Origin: Tragulus kanchil | Lineage: Eukaryota; Chordata; Mammalia; Artiodactyla; Tragulidae | Length of the DNA: 64,000 nucleotides | NCBI GenBank assembly: GCA_022376925.1 | Contig: JAIOJX010000006.1 | Location: 57,624,658-57,688,657 of the forward strand | Direction of reading: 5' to 3' | Shown here: positions 48,204 through 61,349 of the stretch, one piece after another | How the letters are laid out: each line of letters opens with the position of its first letter | How positions within the stretch are numbered: position 1 is the stretch's first letter | Notes under the pieces: generated by a model | The model's database searches: none | The model's input: only the letters and a program-made list of their open reading frames with translations | What the model was told of the DNA's origin: nothing | Position numbers and translations under genes: made by a program

Positions 48204-48407
48204 GCAAATAAGCACATAAAGAGATACTCAACATCAGTAGTCATTAGAGGAACACAAAATCATAAGGAGATATTGCTATACACACGCTATAATAATGAAA
48301 ATTTAGCAAATAAGCACATAAAGAGATACTCGACATCAGTAGTCATTAGAGGAACACAAAATCATAAGGAGATATTGCTATACACACGCTATAATAATGA
48401 AAATTTA
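48204..48407. repeat. 102-bp tandem duplication
   Basis: 48204-48305 is followed immediately by 48306-48407, with one substitution (A to G at 48332). It lies within L1M sequence, stays in one open frame (34 residues per unit), and is unlike the 1.1-kb duplications in size. Confidence 0.97.
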
Positions 48408-49733
48408 AAAGACTGACTATGCCAAGTTTGAGCAAGAATATAGAGCAATTAGAAGTCTGATACAACACTGATAGTAATGTAAAATGATACAAACATTTCA
48501 CAAAAGTTTTGGCAGTTTCTTAAAATTTAAACATACAGTTACCATATAACCTAGCTATTTTCCTCTTATACATTTCCTCAAGAGAAAAGCCTATGTTCAT
48601 ACTAATACTTGTACATGAATATTCAAAGAAGCTTAATTCATAGCAGCCAAAACCTAAAAATCATTCTAAACATCCTCTAACAGGATGGTGGTACAACACC
48701 AAAACCTAATGATGGTACAATATATCTACCCACACACTATCCATCAACCAAAAGGGAAGAATTGCTCTTATATACAACAACATGGATGAAATTCAAAATA
48801 ATTATGCCGAATGAAAGAAGCCAGAACCAAAAAAGCAAACAAAAAAGAGTTTGTATGAAATCATCCCATTTATATAAAACTCCAGAAAATGCAAACTAGT
48901 CTATAATTTAAAAAAAAAAAAAAGAGAGAGCAGTTGTCTAGGTAGGGTTGCCAGTGTGTGTGGAGAGGCAGAAGAGATAACTATAAATGGACAACAGGAA
49001 ACTTTCTGGGGTGATGGATTTGTTAAAATATATACAAAATTTACCAAATTCTGTCTTATGTCAAGTATAATTCAATAAATTGTTGTATTTAAAGATCCTC
49101 ACAGGGAGTGATATAAAATTTAAAGCAGGAAAAAAACTCTGTCCTACTTCCAAATATTAAGAACATACCTATAGTATTACTAGTTTTCCTCCATATGTGG
49201 ATTTTACCATACTCTACTGAAATTAACCTGAGTGTTCAATGTATATTCTGAGCAGGAAATAGCAAAACGTACACAGACCCCAAAATCAAAACTTAAACAA
49301 CCATATGTGGAAAAGAGGAAAGAAGAAAAGAAGGCAGGAAGAAATATGTTAATAGGTACCATTTGAATTATTTTTTAAGACATGAATCTGCAGGAATTCC
49401 GAAAAAATCAATTTCTATTCATATTGGTGAAAGGAAAGGCAATGCTATTGTGCTTAGGCTAAGAAATGTAAAATACTTCTGGCAAAGTATGATTTGAAAA
49501 AGCATATCTTTGTTCCCCCTGAAGTTGTTTCTGTCTACATTTTTAAAACCAGTGCAGTGAGGAAACTGCAGTCACCTAAGTAGAAGAGAAGAACATTACT
49601 AGTTTTTATGTGCTTTTATTGGTTGAGATATTACTTGTATTGTTAGTTCTGCTTTTTCATATGGAAAATATTTTTCAGTAAACGTTTTCAACTTAAATTC
49701 TGAGGTACACATAATTTTTACTGCACTGTAAAT

Positions 49734-51950
49734 ATAACATTTCAATTTCAGGCAAACCTATATATGTCATAAAAATTTCAATAAACATGAGATGAATAGG
49801 AGATGGACCCTGTCAAATTCACCTGATTTGAGTTTCAAAGAAATATATCTGATATAAACAACCTCCACTTGTTACTTCATTCTTTGTCAAATGAGATCGG
49901 ATCTTTTTTTTTTTTTCAAATTTGAATGAGCAAAAGAAAAATCTACTTCTCTTTCAATTTCTAAGGATGGCTTAAAAGAAACATGCACGCAGAGCAATTT
50001 TAATGCAATTTTATTTCAAAGGCTCATTAATATTTTTTGGTAAAAATAAAATTAGCTTATAGAAGTAAAAAGGCTTCCCCATAGGCTCGGCAGTAAAGAG
50101 TCTGTCTTAAGTGGAAGAGACACAAGAGATGTGGGTTCCATCTCTGGGTCCGGAAGATCCTTTGGAAAAGGAAATGGCAACTTACTCCAGTATTCTTTCC
50201 TGAAAAATCCCATGGACAGAGCCTATTAGGCTACATTCCAAGAGAAAGTCATAACAGTGAGAGGACATTTCAATTCAATGAGCTGTGTATAAACCAAATT
50301 GTCACAACACTCTTTGTGAGTGTATATGGTCCATATACAAATGAAAAGGAACATCAATATTCTGTAAATCAAATTTAAAAAACACTGACATAGTCATTAA
50401 GAAAGAATTTTTGGTTGGCATCCATTATAGTATGCTGGAAGGACAAGGAGTTTGCATTTCCTCACAACTAGGACACTTAAACAAGGCACTGGTGGGGGTA
50501 CTCAAATACCTAAGGGGATGGGAGGAACCCTTGGATGACCAATCCAGGGGTCAGGCCTGAGCTGCTTTGCTGGGAGTACCAAGTTAAAGGAAGAATGGAC
50601 CAAGAAGGAACCTCATGTCCCAGGGAATATTAATAAGTGTGAGGTCTCTAAAGAGGCTCATCTTAGCACCAAATCCCGGCTGTACCCAACTGCCTGAGAA
50701 CTTCAGTGCTGGAGGCCTCAAGACAAACACACAGTAAGAGGGGTACACAGTGCCACCCATCAGGAAAACAAACAGACAAACAAAAGTTACTGACAAAGAA
50801 GCAAGGCAAAAAACTAGAAGGCCAAACAAATAAAGAGGAAATAACATTTCAATTTCAGGCAAACCTATATATGTCATAAAAATTTCAATAAACATGAGAT
50901 GAATAGGAGATGGACCCTGTCAAATTCACCTGATTTGAGTTTCAAAGAAATATATCTGATATAAACAACCTCCACTTGTTACTTCATTCTTTGTCAAATG
51001 AGATCGGATCTTTTTTTTTTTTTCAAATTTGAATGAGCAAAAGAAAAATCTACTTCTCTTTCAATTTCTAAGGATGGCTTAAAAGAAACATGCACGCAGA
51101 GCAATTTTAATGCAATTTTATTTCAAAGGCTCATTAATATTTTTTGGTAAAAATAAAATTAGCTTATAGAAGTAAAAAGGCTTCCCCATAGGCTCGGCAG
51201 TAAAGAGTCTGTCTTAAGTGGAAGAGACACAAGAGATGTGGGTTCCATCTCTGGGTCCGGAAGATCCTTTGGAAAAGGAAATGGCAACTTACTCCAGTAT
51301 TCTTTCCTGAAAAATCCCATGGACAGAGCCTATTAGGCTACATTCCAAGAGAAAGTCATAACAGTGAGAGGACATTTCAATTCAATGAGCTGTGTATAAA
51401 CCAAATTGTCACAACACTCTTTGTGAGTGTATATGGTCCATATACAAATGAAAAGGAACATCAATATTCTGTAAATCAAATTTAAAAAACACTGACATAG
51501 TCATTAAGAAAGAATTTTTGGTTGGCATCCATTATAGTATGCTGGAAGGACAAGGAGTTTGCATTTCCTCACAACTAGGACACTTAAACAAGGCACTGGT
51601 GGGGGTACTCAAATACCTAAGGGGATGGGAGGAACCCTTGGATGACCAATCCAGGGGTCAGGCCTGAGCTGCTTTGCTGGGAGTACCAAGTTAAAGGAAG
51701 AATGGACCAAGAAGGAACCTCATGTCCCAGGGAATATTAATAAGTGTGAGGTCTCTAAAGAGGCTCATCTTAGCACCAAATCCCGGCTGTACCCAACTGC
51801 CTGAGAACTTCAGTGCTGGAGGCCTCAAGACAAACACACAGTAAGAGGGGTACACAGTGCCACCCATCAGGAAAACAAACAGACAAACAAAAGTTACTGA
51901 CAAAGAAGCAAGGCAAAAAACTAGAAGGCCAAACAAATAAAGAGGAAATA
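49734..51950. repeat. Direct duplication, unit 1.11 kb (pair 16)
   Basis: 49734-50843 recurs at 50841-51950 (offset 1107), essentially identical, joined through the 3-base overlap ata. The second copy overlaps the first copy of the next pair, so the L1 5' UTR appears three times. Confidence 0.97.
50070..50250 (+). mobile_element. Bov-tA SINE (duplicated at 51177-51357)
   Basis: Sense ruminant SINE: tRNA-like head (aggcttccccataggctcgg), then ggaaaaggaaatggcaactt, ccagtattctttcctg and cccatggacag. Diverged. Confidence 0.85.
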
Positions 51951-53747
51951 GGCAACCTACCAGGAAAATAATTCAGCATGATAATAGTAAAGATGATGCA
52001 AAAGTTCTCGGAAATAGAATGGATGCATGGATTGAGAAAATACAAGAAATGTAAGACCTAGAAGAACTAAAGAACAAAAATACATAGATGGAAAGCATAA
52101 AAACTGAAATGAAAAATAAATGAGAAGTAATCAATAACAGAATAACTGTGACAGAAAACAAATAAGTGAGCTAGAAGACAGAATGGTAGAAATCATTGCT
52201 AAGGAGCAGAGTTAAAAAAAAAAAAAGGATGAAAACACATAAGGATACTCTGAGACCTCTAGAACATTAAATGCATCAACATTTCAATTACAAGATTCCA
52301 AGAAAAAGAAGGGAAGGAGAATGTGTCTGAAAAAATATAGGACGAGGTCATAGTCAAGAACAGGTCATAGTCAAGAAATGCAGAAGAATCAGTCCTAATG
52401 AAGTGGATGAATCTAGAACCTATTATACAAAGTATAATAGGTAAGTAGTCACTTACCTATTATAAGTGACTTACTTCTTTTTGAAGTAAGTCAAAAAGAA
52501 AAGGACAATACAGTATACTAACACGCATATATATATATGGAATCTAGTAAGATGGTACTGATACATACACACACAGAACAGCAATGGAGAAACAGACATA
52601 GAGAACAGACTTATGGACTATGTGGGAGGGAAGAGTGAGTGAGGTTCGAAGAGTAACATGGAAACCTTAAGTGTGAGGTCACTAAAAGGCTCATCCTAAG
52701 GGGATGGGAGGAACCCTTGGATGACCAATCCAGGTCAGGCCTGAGCTGCTTTGCTGGGAGTACCAAGTTAAAGGAAGAATGGACCAAGAAGGAACCTCAT
52801 GTCCCAGGGAATATTAATAAGTGTGAGGTCTCTAAAGAGGCTCATCTTAGCACCAAATCCCGGCTGTACCCAACTGCCTGAGAACTTCAGTGCTGGAGGC
52901 CTCAAGACAAACACACAGTAAGAGGGGTACACAGTGCCACCCATCAGGAAAACAAACAGACAAACAAAAGTTACTGAGCAAAGAAGCAAGGCAAAAAACT
53001 AGAAGGCCAAACAAATAAAGAGGAAATAGGCAACCTACCAGGAAAATAATTCAGCATGATAATAGTAAAGATGATGCAAAAGTTCTCGGAAATAGAATGG
53101 ATGCATGGATTGAGAAAATACAAGAAATGTAAGACCTAGAAGAACTAAAGAACAAAAATACATAGATGGAAAGCATAAAAACTGAAATGAAAAATAAATG
53201 AGAAGTAATCAATAACAGAATAACTGTGACAGAAAACAAATAAGTGAGCTAGAAGACAGAATGGTAGAAATCATTGCTAAGGAGCAGAGTTAAAAAAAAA
53301 AAAAGGATGAAAACACATAAGGATACTCTGAGACCTCTAGAACATTAAATGCATCAACATTTCAATTACAAGATTCCAAGAAAAAGAAGGGAAGGAGAAT
53401 GTGTCTGAAAAAATATAGGACGAGGTCATAGTCAAGAACAGGTCATAGTCAAGAAATGCAGAAGAATCAGTCCTAATGAAGTGGATGAATCTAGAACCTA
53501 TTATACAAAGTATAATAGGTAAGTAGTCACTTACCTATTATAAGTGACTTACTTCTTTTTGAAGTAAGTCAAAAAGAAAAGGACAATACAGTATACTAAC
53601 ACGCATATATATATATGGAATCTAGTAAGATGGTACTGATACATACACACACAGAACAGCAATGGAGAAACAGACATAGAGAACAGACTTATGGACTATG
53701 TGGGGAGGGAAGAGTGAGTGAGGTTCGAAAGAGTAACATGGAAACCT
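51616..53747. repeat. Direct duplication, unit ~1.08 kb (pair 17)
   Basis: 51616-52667 recurs at 52695-53747. The second copy starts with two G's missing near 52735. The 27 filler bases resemble text from 51741-51770. Confidence 0.97.
52419..52492. repeat. Three nested/adjacent perfect hairpins (copy at 53497-53570)
   Basis: Three perfect inverted repeats in 74 bases: 10-bp arms 52419-52428/52432-52441 (loop 3), 14-bp arms 52433-52446/52451-52464 (loop 4) and 10-bp arms 52468-52477/52483-52492 (loop 5). The first two overlap. They sit in an L1 3' end whose usual form has only single copies of these words (cctattatac, gaagtaagtc). Confidence 0.95.
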
Positions 53748-53977
53748 ACATTATCATACGTAAAAGCGATAACCATTGTGAATGCACTGTGGAACTAAGG
53801 GATCTTATATGGGGGCCAGGCCACAACCTGGAGGAGTGGGATGGAGGAGAGTGGGAGAGGGTCTCAGCTGGGAGGGGTCAGAGACATGCCTATGACAGAT
53901 TCGGGATTATACAGAGCTATAAACAAAACTCTGTAAAAGCAAAAGAAAAAAGAAAAAAAAAAAAAAAAAAAACGAAT
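53456..53977 (+). mobile_element. 5'-truncated L1 tail inserted in L1 ORF1
   Basis: L1 3' end (about 0.5 kb) with a long A-rich tail at 53941-53972, inserted into the older L1. A 16-base target-site duplication, aggtcatagtcaagaa, is at 53440-53455 and 53978-53993. A third copy of the same word precedes it at 53423-53438. Part also occurs at 52378-52667 by duplication. Confidence 0.9.
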
Positions 53978-54702
53978 AGGTCATAGTCAAGAACTCCCTG
54001 AACATGGAAAAGGAAATAGACATTCAAGTGCAGGAAGTGTAGTGTCCCAAAAAGGACAAACTCAAGAAGAAATACACCACAACACATTTTAAACTTAACA
54101 AAAATTAAATTCAAAGAAAAAATATTAGAACAGCAAGGAAAAAATTTAAAAAATCACATAAGAAGGAGGCCCTGTAAGATTATCAGTAGATTTTTTCAGC
54201 AAAAATTCTGCAGGCCAGACAGGAATGGGCAGGATATACTTAAAATAATAAAGAGGAAAAAACCTACATCCAAGTTTAACCTACCATGCAAGGATCGCAT
54301 TCAGAATGGATGGAGAAATCAAAAGCTTTACAGACAAGCAGAAGCTCAGAGAATATACCATCACAAAATCAGCTTTACAACAAATGCTAAAGGAACTTCT
54401 CTAGGTGGGGAACACAGGAGAAGAAGAAGAAAAAGACCTACAAAAATAAACCCAAAACAAAAAAGAAAATGCTAATACTAAAATATATGTCAAAAATTAC
54501 CTGAAAAGTAAATGGATTAAATGCTCCAACAAAAAGACACAGACTGGCTGGATGGAAAAACCATAACTGTATACATCCTGTCTACATGAGACCCACTTTG
54601 GACCCAGAGACACATACAGACTAAAACTGAGGGCATGGAAGTCAAAAGAAAGCTAGAGCAACAAAACATGTATCAGACAGACTAGACTTCAGAAGAAAAC
54701 CT

Positions 54703-54930
54703 GGGGATTTCTCTGGTGGTTCAGTGGCAAGGAAATCACCAGCCAATGCAGGAGACATGACATCAATCCCTGATCCAGGAAGATTTCATATGCCCTCACG
54801 GCAAGCCCATGAATCACAACTACTCAGTGTGCTTGCTGCAACTACCAAAGCCTGTGCACCCTACAGCCCAAGCTCTGCAACAAGAGAAGCCACCATAATG
54901 AGAAATCAATTACAGGGAAAAAAAAAAAAA
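54703..54930 (+). mobile_element. CHR-type SINE in L1 ORF2
   Basis: Diverged sense SINE: gggatttctctggtggttca head, tcaatccctgatccaggaag, and an A17-like tail near 54918-54934. No clear target-site duplication. The body from 54745 recurs at 55883-56075. Confidence 0.82.
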
Positions 54931-57026
54931 AAAACTGTGAAAAATACAAACACAGGGAGGCTAAACAATATGCTACTAAATAACAAAGAAATTACTGAAG
55001 AAATCAAAGGGGAAATCAAACAATGCATAGAAATACGAATAAAACACAACAACCCAAAACCTATGGGATACAGCAAAAACAGTCCTAAGAGGGAAGTTTA
55101 AAACAGTTCAACCCTACCACACAAAAAAAAAAACCTAACCTAACACCTAAAAGCAACTAGAGAGAAAAACAAAAACTCAAAATTAGTAGAAGGAAAGAAT
55201 CATAAAAATTAGAGTAAAAATAAACGAAACAGAAACAAAGAATATATTAGTGAAAATTAACGACACTAAAAACTGGTTCTTTGAGATGAACAAAACTAAT
55301 AAGCCTTACCCAGACTCATGCAGAAGAAAAAAGGGAGAGGATTCAAATGAATAAAATTAAAAAGGAAAAAGGAGAAATTACAACTGATACCACAGGAATG
55401 CAAAGAATTATAAGAGACTACTACAAGCAGTTATATGCCAATAAAATGGACAACCTGGAAGAAACAGAAAGGTACAACCTTCCAAGACCTAAACAGGAAG
55501 AAATAGAAAATGCAAAAAGATCAATTACAAGTTACAAATTGAAACTGTAATTAACAATCTTATAATAAACAAAAGTCAAGGACCAGATAGCTTCCCAAAC
55601 ATTTAGAGATGTAACATTGATCCGCCTCAAACTCTTCCAAAAAAAAAGTGCAGAGGATGGAACACTCCCAAGCTTATTATATGAGGTCCCTCATTACCCT
55701 GATACCAAAAGCAGATAAAAACATCACAAAAAAAGACCAACATCACTGATGAACACAGATGCAGAAATCCTCAACAAAATAGTATCAATCAGAATCTGAC
55801 ATTAAACAGAACATATTTATAAAAATATCATGATGAAGCGAAACTTAGCCCACTTCAGTATTGGAAACAAAGATTCTTCAAAAATGCAGGAGACATGACA
55901 TCAATCCCTGATCCAGGAAGATTTCATATGCCCTCACGGCAAGCCCATGAATCACAACTACTCAGTGTGCTTGCTGCAACTACCAAAGCCTGTGCACCCT
56001 ACAGCCCAAGCTCTGCAACAAGAGAAGCCACCATAATGAGAAATCAATTACAGGGAAAAAAAAAAAAAAAAACTGTGAAAAATACAAACACAGGGAGGCT
56101 AAACAATATGCTACTAAATAACAAAGAAATTACTGAAGAAATCAAAGGGGAAATCAAACAATGCATAGAAATACGAATAAAACACAACAACCCAAAACCT
56201 ATGGGATACAGCAAAAACAGTCCTAAGAGGGAAGTTTAAAACAGTTCAACCCTACCACACAAAAAAAAAAACCTAACCTAACACCTAAAAGCAACTAGAG
56301 AGAAAAACAAAAACTCAAAATTAGTAGAAGGAAAGAATCATAAAAATTAGAGTAAAAATAAACGAAACAGAAACAAAGAATATATTAGTGAAAATTAACG
56401 ACACTAAAAACTGGTTCTTTGAGATGAACAAAACTAATAAGCCTTACCCAGACTCATGCAGAAGAAAAAAGGGAGAGGATTCAAATGAATAAAATTAAAA
56501 AGGAAAAAGGAGAAATTACAACTGATACCACAGGAATGCAAAGAATTATAAGAGACTACTACAAGCAGTTATATGCCAATAAAATGGACAACCTGGAAGA
56601 AACAGAAAGGTACAACCTTCCAAGACCTAAACAGGAAGAAATAGAAAATGCAAAAAGATCAATTACAAGTTACAAATTGAAACTGTAATTAACAATCTTA
56701 TAATAAACAAAAGTCAAGGACCAGATAGCTTCCCAAACATTTAGAGATGTAACATTGATCCGCCTCAAACTCTTCCAAAAAAAAAGTGCAGAGGATGGAA
56801 CACTCCCAAGCTTATTATATGAGGTCCCTCATTACCCTGATACCAAAAGCAGATAAAAACATCACAAAAAAAGACCAACATCACTGATGAACACAGATGC
56901 AGAAATCCTCAACAAAATAGTATCAATCAGAATCTGACATTAAACAGAACATATTTATAAAAATATCATGATGAAGCGAAACTTAGCCCACTTCAGTATT
57001 GGAAACAAAGATTCTTCAAAAATGCA
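54745..57026. repeat. Direct duplication, unit 1.14 kb (pair 18)
   Basis: 54745-55888 recurs at 55883-57026 (offset 1138), joined through the 6-base overlap aatgca. Duplicates the SINE body and an ORF2 remnant. Confidence 0.97.
54940..55860 (+). pseudogene. L1 ORF2 remnant (duplicated at 56078-57000)
   Basis: Broken frames of the ORF2 linker and RT start ([20 protein letters not shown], then [19 protein letters not shown]). No catalytic motif remains. Confidence 0.82.
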
Positions 57027-57088
57027 AATTACTCAATGTGATACACCACATTAACAAATTCTCAATAGATGCAGAAAAAGCTTTTGAC

Positions 57089-59265
57089 AGAATTCAACAC
57101 CCATTTATGATAAGAACTCCCCAGAAAGTGGGCCCACAGTGAACCAATCTCAACATAATTAAGGTCACATAGGACAAACCGACAGCAAATATCATCCTGA
57201 GATGTAGACAAAGAACATGGATTTGTGGACACGGGGCCAGAGGGTGAACTGGAAAGTTGGGGTTGACCTATGTGCACTACCACATATACAGCTAATGGGA
57301 GGCTGCTGTATAACAATAGGAGCTTGGTACTCTGTGATGAGCAAGATGGGTGGGATGCGGGTACAGGCGGAGATCCAACAAGGAGGGGACAAATTTATAT
57401 ACTAGCTGATTAACTTCGTTCTGCAGCAGAAACTAGCATAATATATGAAGCAACTATACTCCCTCTCCCAAAAGCATTTCCTACAATTGTCTCCCATCAA
57501 CCTCATCCATAGCCACACTTTCCTCTTCTTTAACATCTGCACTCAGGCTAATCCTTCTACTTGCATGAGTACACTATCATAAATCCTGCTGAATTATCCC
57601 ACCTATTATCATTCTATATGCTTATCTTCTTTCAAAACTGATACCATCTTTCCCACTAACATATAAACATACTCATGTATCTGCACTTAAAAAAACTCTG
57701 AGAGTGAGAGAGGCACTTCATTTAACCCATGTCTCCCACATACCTCTTTTATATCATAATCCACAGTCATAATGTAGTCTATGAAATCTGGCTTACAAAT
57801 CTTCTTTACAATGATTACATTCTTGATTAAGTTGCCAAAGATCACTATTATTGAAAGGCCCATCTTTGTCATTTTATCAGACTCTTCTCTGTCTTTGAGA
57901 AACTTTCATTTTGTCTTCACTTTTCAGTGTGCAAACTTTATCAGTCAAGAGAGGGCACTAAAGAAGGTATGCTGAGTCTAACCAAATATCACAAATTTCA
58001 AGAAAATAACTCAAACCTCAGCAACCTTTAAAAGAGGCAAATACCATGGTCATAAAAGTTCATACTCCAAACATTCTTTTTTTGTTGTTTGGACAGAGTT
58101 GCAGAAGAGGGTATAGTTGCTAACAGTTTATTAGTTTTGAAATGTAGATAGGGATAAATGAGATGATACACAAGAATTCAACACCCATTTATGATAAGAA
58201 CTCCCCAGAAAGTGGGCCCACAGTGAACCAATCTCAACATAATTAAGGTCACATAGGACAAACCGACAGCAAATATCATCCTGAGATGTAGACAAAGAAC
58301 ATGGATTTGTGGACACGGGGCCAGAGGGTGAACTGGAAAGTTGGGGTTGACCTATGTGCACTACCACATATACAGCTAATGGGAGGCTGCTGTATAACAA
58401 TAGGAGCTTGGTACTCTGTGATGAGCAAGATGGGTGGGATGCGGGTACAGGCGGAGATCCAACAAGGAGGGGACAAATTTATATACTAGCTGATTAACTT
58501 CGTTCTGCAGCAGAAACTAGCATAATATATGAAGCAACTATACTCCCTCTCCCAAAAGCATTTCCTACAATTGTCTCCCATCAACCTCATCCATAGCCAC
58601 ACTTTCCTCTTCTTTAACATCTGCACTCAGGCTAATCCTTCTACTTGCATGAGTACACTATCATAAATCCTGCTGAATTATCCCACCTATTATCATTCTA
58701 TATGCTTATCTTCTTTCAAAACTGATACCATCTTTCCCACTAACATATAAACATACTCATGTATCTGCACTTAAAAAAACTCTGAGAGTGAGAGAGGCAC
58801 TTCATTTAACCCATGTCTCCCACATACCTCTTTTATATCATAATCCACAGTCATAATGTAGTCTATGAAATCTGGCTTACAAATCTTCTTTTACAATGAT
58901 TACATTCTTGATTAAGTTGCCAAAGATCACTATTATTGAAAGGCCCATCTTTGTCATTTTATCAGACTCTTCTCTGTCTTTGAGAAACTTTCATTTTGTC
59001 TTCACTTTTCAGTGTGCAAACTTTATCAGTCAAGAGAGGGCACTAAAGAAGGTATGCTGAGTCTAACCAAATATCACAAATTTCAAGAAAATAACTCAAA
59101 CCTCAGCAACCTTTAAAAGAGGCAAATACCATGGTCATAAAAGTTCATACTCCAAACATTCTTTTTTTGTTGTTTGGACAGAGTTGCAGAAGAGGGTATA
59201 GTTGCTAACAGTTTATTAGTTTTGAAATGTAGATAGGGATAAATGAGATGATACACAAGAATTCA
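57089..59265. repeat. Direct duplication, unit 1.08 kb (pair 19)
   Basis: 57089-58180 recurs at 58173-59265, joined through the 8-base overlap agaattca. It carries the L1 3' UTR and unique intron. One base differs in a T run near 58892. Confidence 0.97.
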
Positions 59266-61349
59266 GACTATCTCTGGAATTTTCAATATTAATAAATAAT
59301 TAAACACACTAATAGAACAGTAATAGGTATCAAATACAGACATTAAAATGAAAGCTGTTGAACATCAATGACTGAAGAATATATTATTGTTAATCCCATA
59401 GCAAAGACATTGCTCTGCAACAAACAGCAGGGACAGACTCTTCCCTTTATACTGGCGAGCATATATAATGCTGAGCATATGCTCTGGAAGAAACATCACC
59501 ATGACATCTGCAATTATTCTATAAAAAGAAAAAAAGTACAAGCATTTCTCATTTTCCAGGGTTACAGCTATATTTCAAAAGCCCTTTTCACAATTATTTT
59601 CGGAAAAGGAAATCGATTTCCACTGAAATGTACTCTCTTTACAAGACACACGCATACAAAAACACAGACACACAACACAATCTCTGGCGCAAATCTTTTA
59701 AGAAAAAAGTAATTTAAAAAGCTCCAGTCCAAAAACATTTCAGAAACTTTAAGTACACTGAAATTATTGTTTGCCTGCTGACAGTGTTCACAGATTCTGT
59801 CCCTTTAATTCTTCTTTTCTTAGCACTTTTTTTCAAATTTTCTCCCCTAAGGATTTCATGACTATACTTAAACCCTTCAGATTCTAGTATCCTTCTCTTG
59901 TCCTCCTAGGTTATCATAGCAAACTCTGTCAAATTTTTTAACCTTATATAATATTTTATATTATATAAAAAGGCTTACTTTCTGATATTAACATAGATAA
60001 AATCTAAATTAAAGTCATCATGTTAGTTTTTGTTCATATTATGTACTAGTTTCAAACTTCTGAAAATATACAGTTAATATATTTTCTAATAAAACAAAAT
60101 TATATACAGAAACATTTTGTTTCTAAGAATAAAAATCTTAAAACTGTTAATCACATGACCCACTATCAGGGCCTAAGAACGACAAAGGAAAAGAATGATA
60201 AATTTCAAGAAAATAACTCAAACCTCAGCAACCTTTAAAAGAGGCAAAGACCATGGTCATAAAAGTTCATACTCCAAACATTCTTTGTTTGTTGTGTGGA
60301 CAGAGTTGCAGAAGAGGGTATAGTTGCTAACAGTTTATTAGTTTTGAAATGTAGATAGGGATAAATGAGATGATACACAAGAATTCAGACTATCTCTGGA
60401 ATTTTCAATATTAATAGATAATTAAACACACTAATAGAACAGTAATAGGTATCAAATACAGACATTAAAATGAAAGCTGTTGAACATCAATGACTGAAGA
60501 ATATATTATTGTTAATCCCATAGCAAAGACATTGCTCTGCAACAAACAGCAGGGACAGACTCTTCCCTTTATACTGGCGAGCATATATAATGCTGAGCAT
60601 ATGCTCTGGAAGAAACATCACCATGACATCTGCAATTATTCTATAAAAAGAAAAAAAGTACAAGCATTTCTCATTTTCCAGGGTTACAGCTATATTTCAA
60701 AAGCCCTTTTCACAATTATTTTCGGAAAAGCAAATCGTATTTCCCACTGAAATGTACTCTCTTTACAAGACACACGCATACAAAAACACAGACACACAAC
60801 ACAATCTCTGGCGCAAATCTTTTAAGAAAAAAGTAATTTAAAAAGCTCCAGTCCAAAAACATTTCAGAAACTTTAAGTACACTGAAATTATTGTTTGCCT
60901 GCTGACAGTGTTCACAGATTCTGTCCCTTTAATTCTTCTTTTCTTAGCACTTTTTTTCAAATTTTCTCCCCTAAGGATTTCATGACTATACTTAAACCCT
61001 TCAGATTCTAGTATCCTTCTCTTGTCCTCCTAGGTTATCATAGCAAACTCTGCCAAATTTTTTAACCTTATATAATATTTTATATTATATAAAAAGGCTT
61101 ACTTTCTGATATTAACATAGATAAAATCTAAATTAAAGTCATCATGTTAGTTTTTGTTCATATTATGTACTAGTTTCAAACTTCTGAAAATATACAGTTA
61201 ATATATTTTCTAATAAAACAAAATTATATACAGAAACATTTTGTTTCTAAGAATAAAAATCTTAAAACTGTTAATCACATGACCCACTATCAGGGCCTAA
61301 GAACGACAAAGGAAAAGAATGATAAATCTGATTGCTATCAGAATGATAG
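57464..61349. other. Mostly unique intron, duplicated by pairs 19-20
   Basis: AT-rich intron with no exon or confident mobile element. A perfect 11-bp A/T hairpin lies at 59944-59968. The 86-114 codon frames at 59368 and 60490 are the same frame in two copies and show no recognisable domain. Confidence 0.5.
59078..61327. repeat. Direct duplication, unit 1.12 kb (pair 20)
   Basis: 59078-60203 recurs at 60200-61327, joined through the 4-base overlap aaat. Several substitutions and 1-base indels are concentrated near the start and middle of the second copy (for example 60247, 60288 and 60731-60745). Confidence 0.96.

Larger units (their letters stand above)
47347..49090 (+). mobile_element. Old mammalian L1 (L1M) ORF2/3' end, split by a SINE
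   Basis: Sense L1M sequence: 47347-47586 (acaaagttaagttctctgac, aaattagaaatcattagcaa) and 47957-49090 (catagcagccaaaacctaaa, atggatgaaattcaaaataa, ggggtgatggatttgttaaa). All frames are broken. Confidence 0.75.
50405..57463 (+). mobile_element. Old L1, interrupted and partly duplicated
   Basis: Sense L1 in consensus order: 5' UTR (from about 50405, seen again at 51512 and 52695), ORF1 (51980-52380 and 53994-54420), ORF2 start (54480-54700), later ORF2 from 54940, a reverse-transcriptase piece with [14 protein letters not shown] near 57065-57110, and 3' UTR 57206-57463. An L1 tail sits in ORF1 and a CHR SINE in ORF2. The endonuclease and most of the reverse transcriptase are deleted; many stops. 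Confidence 0.82.

Noticed and set aside
50584..52989. 103-, 81- and 73-codon minus-strand frames in three copies
   Set aside because: They are antisense to an L1 5' UTR and appear three times through pairs 16 and 17.
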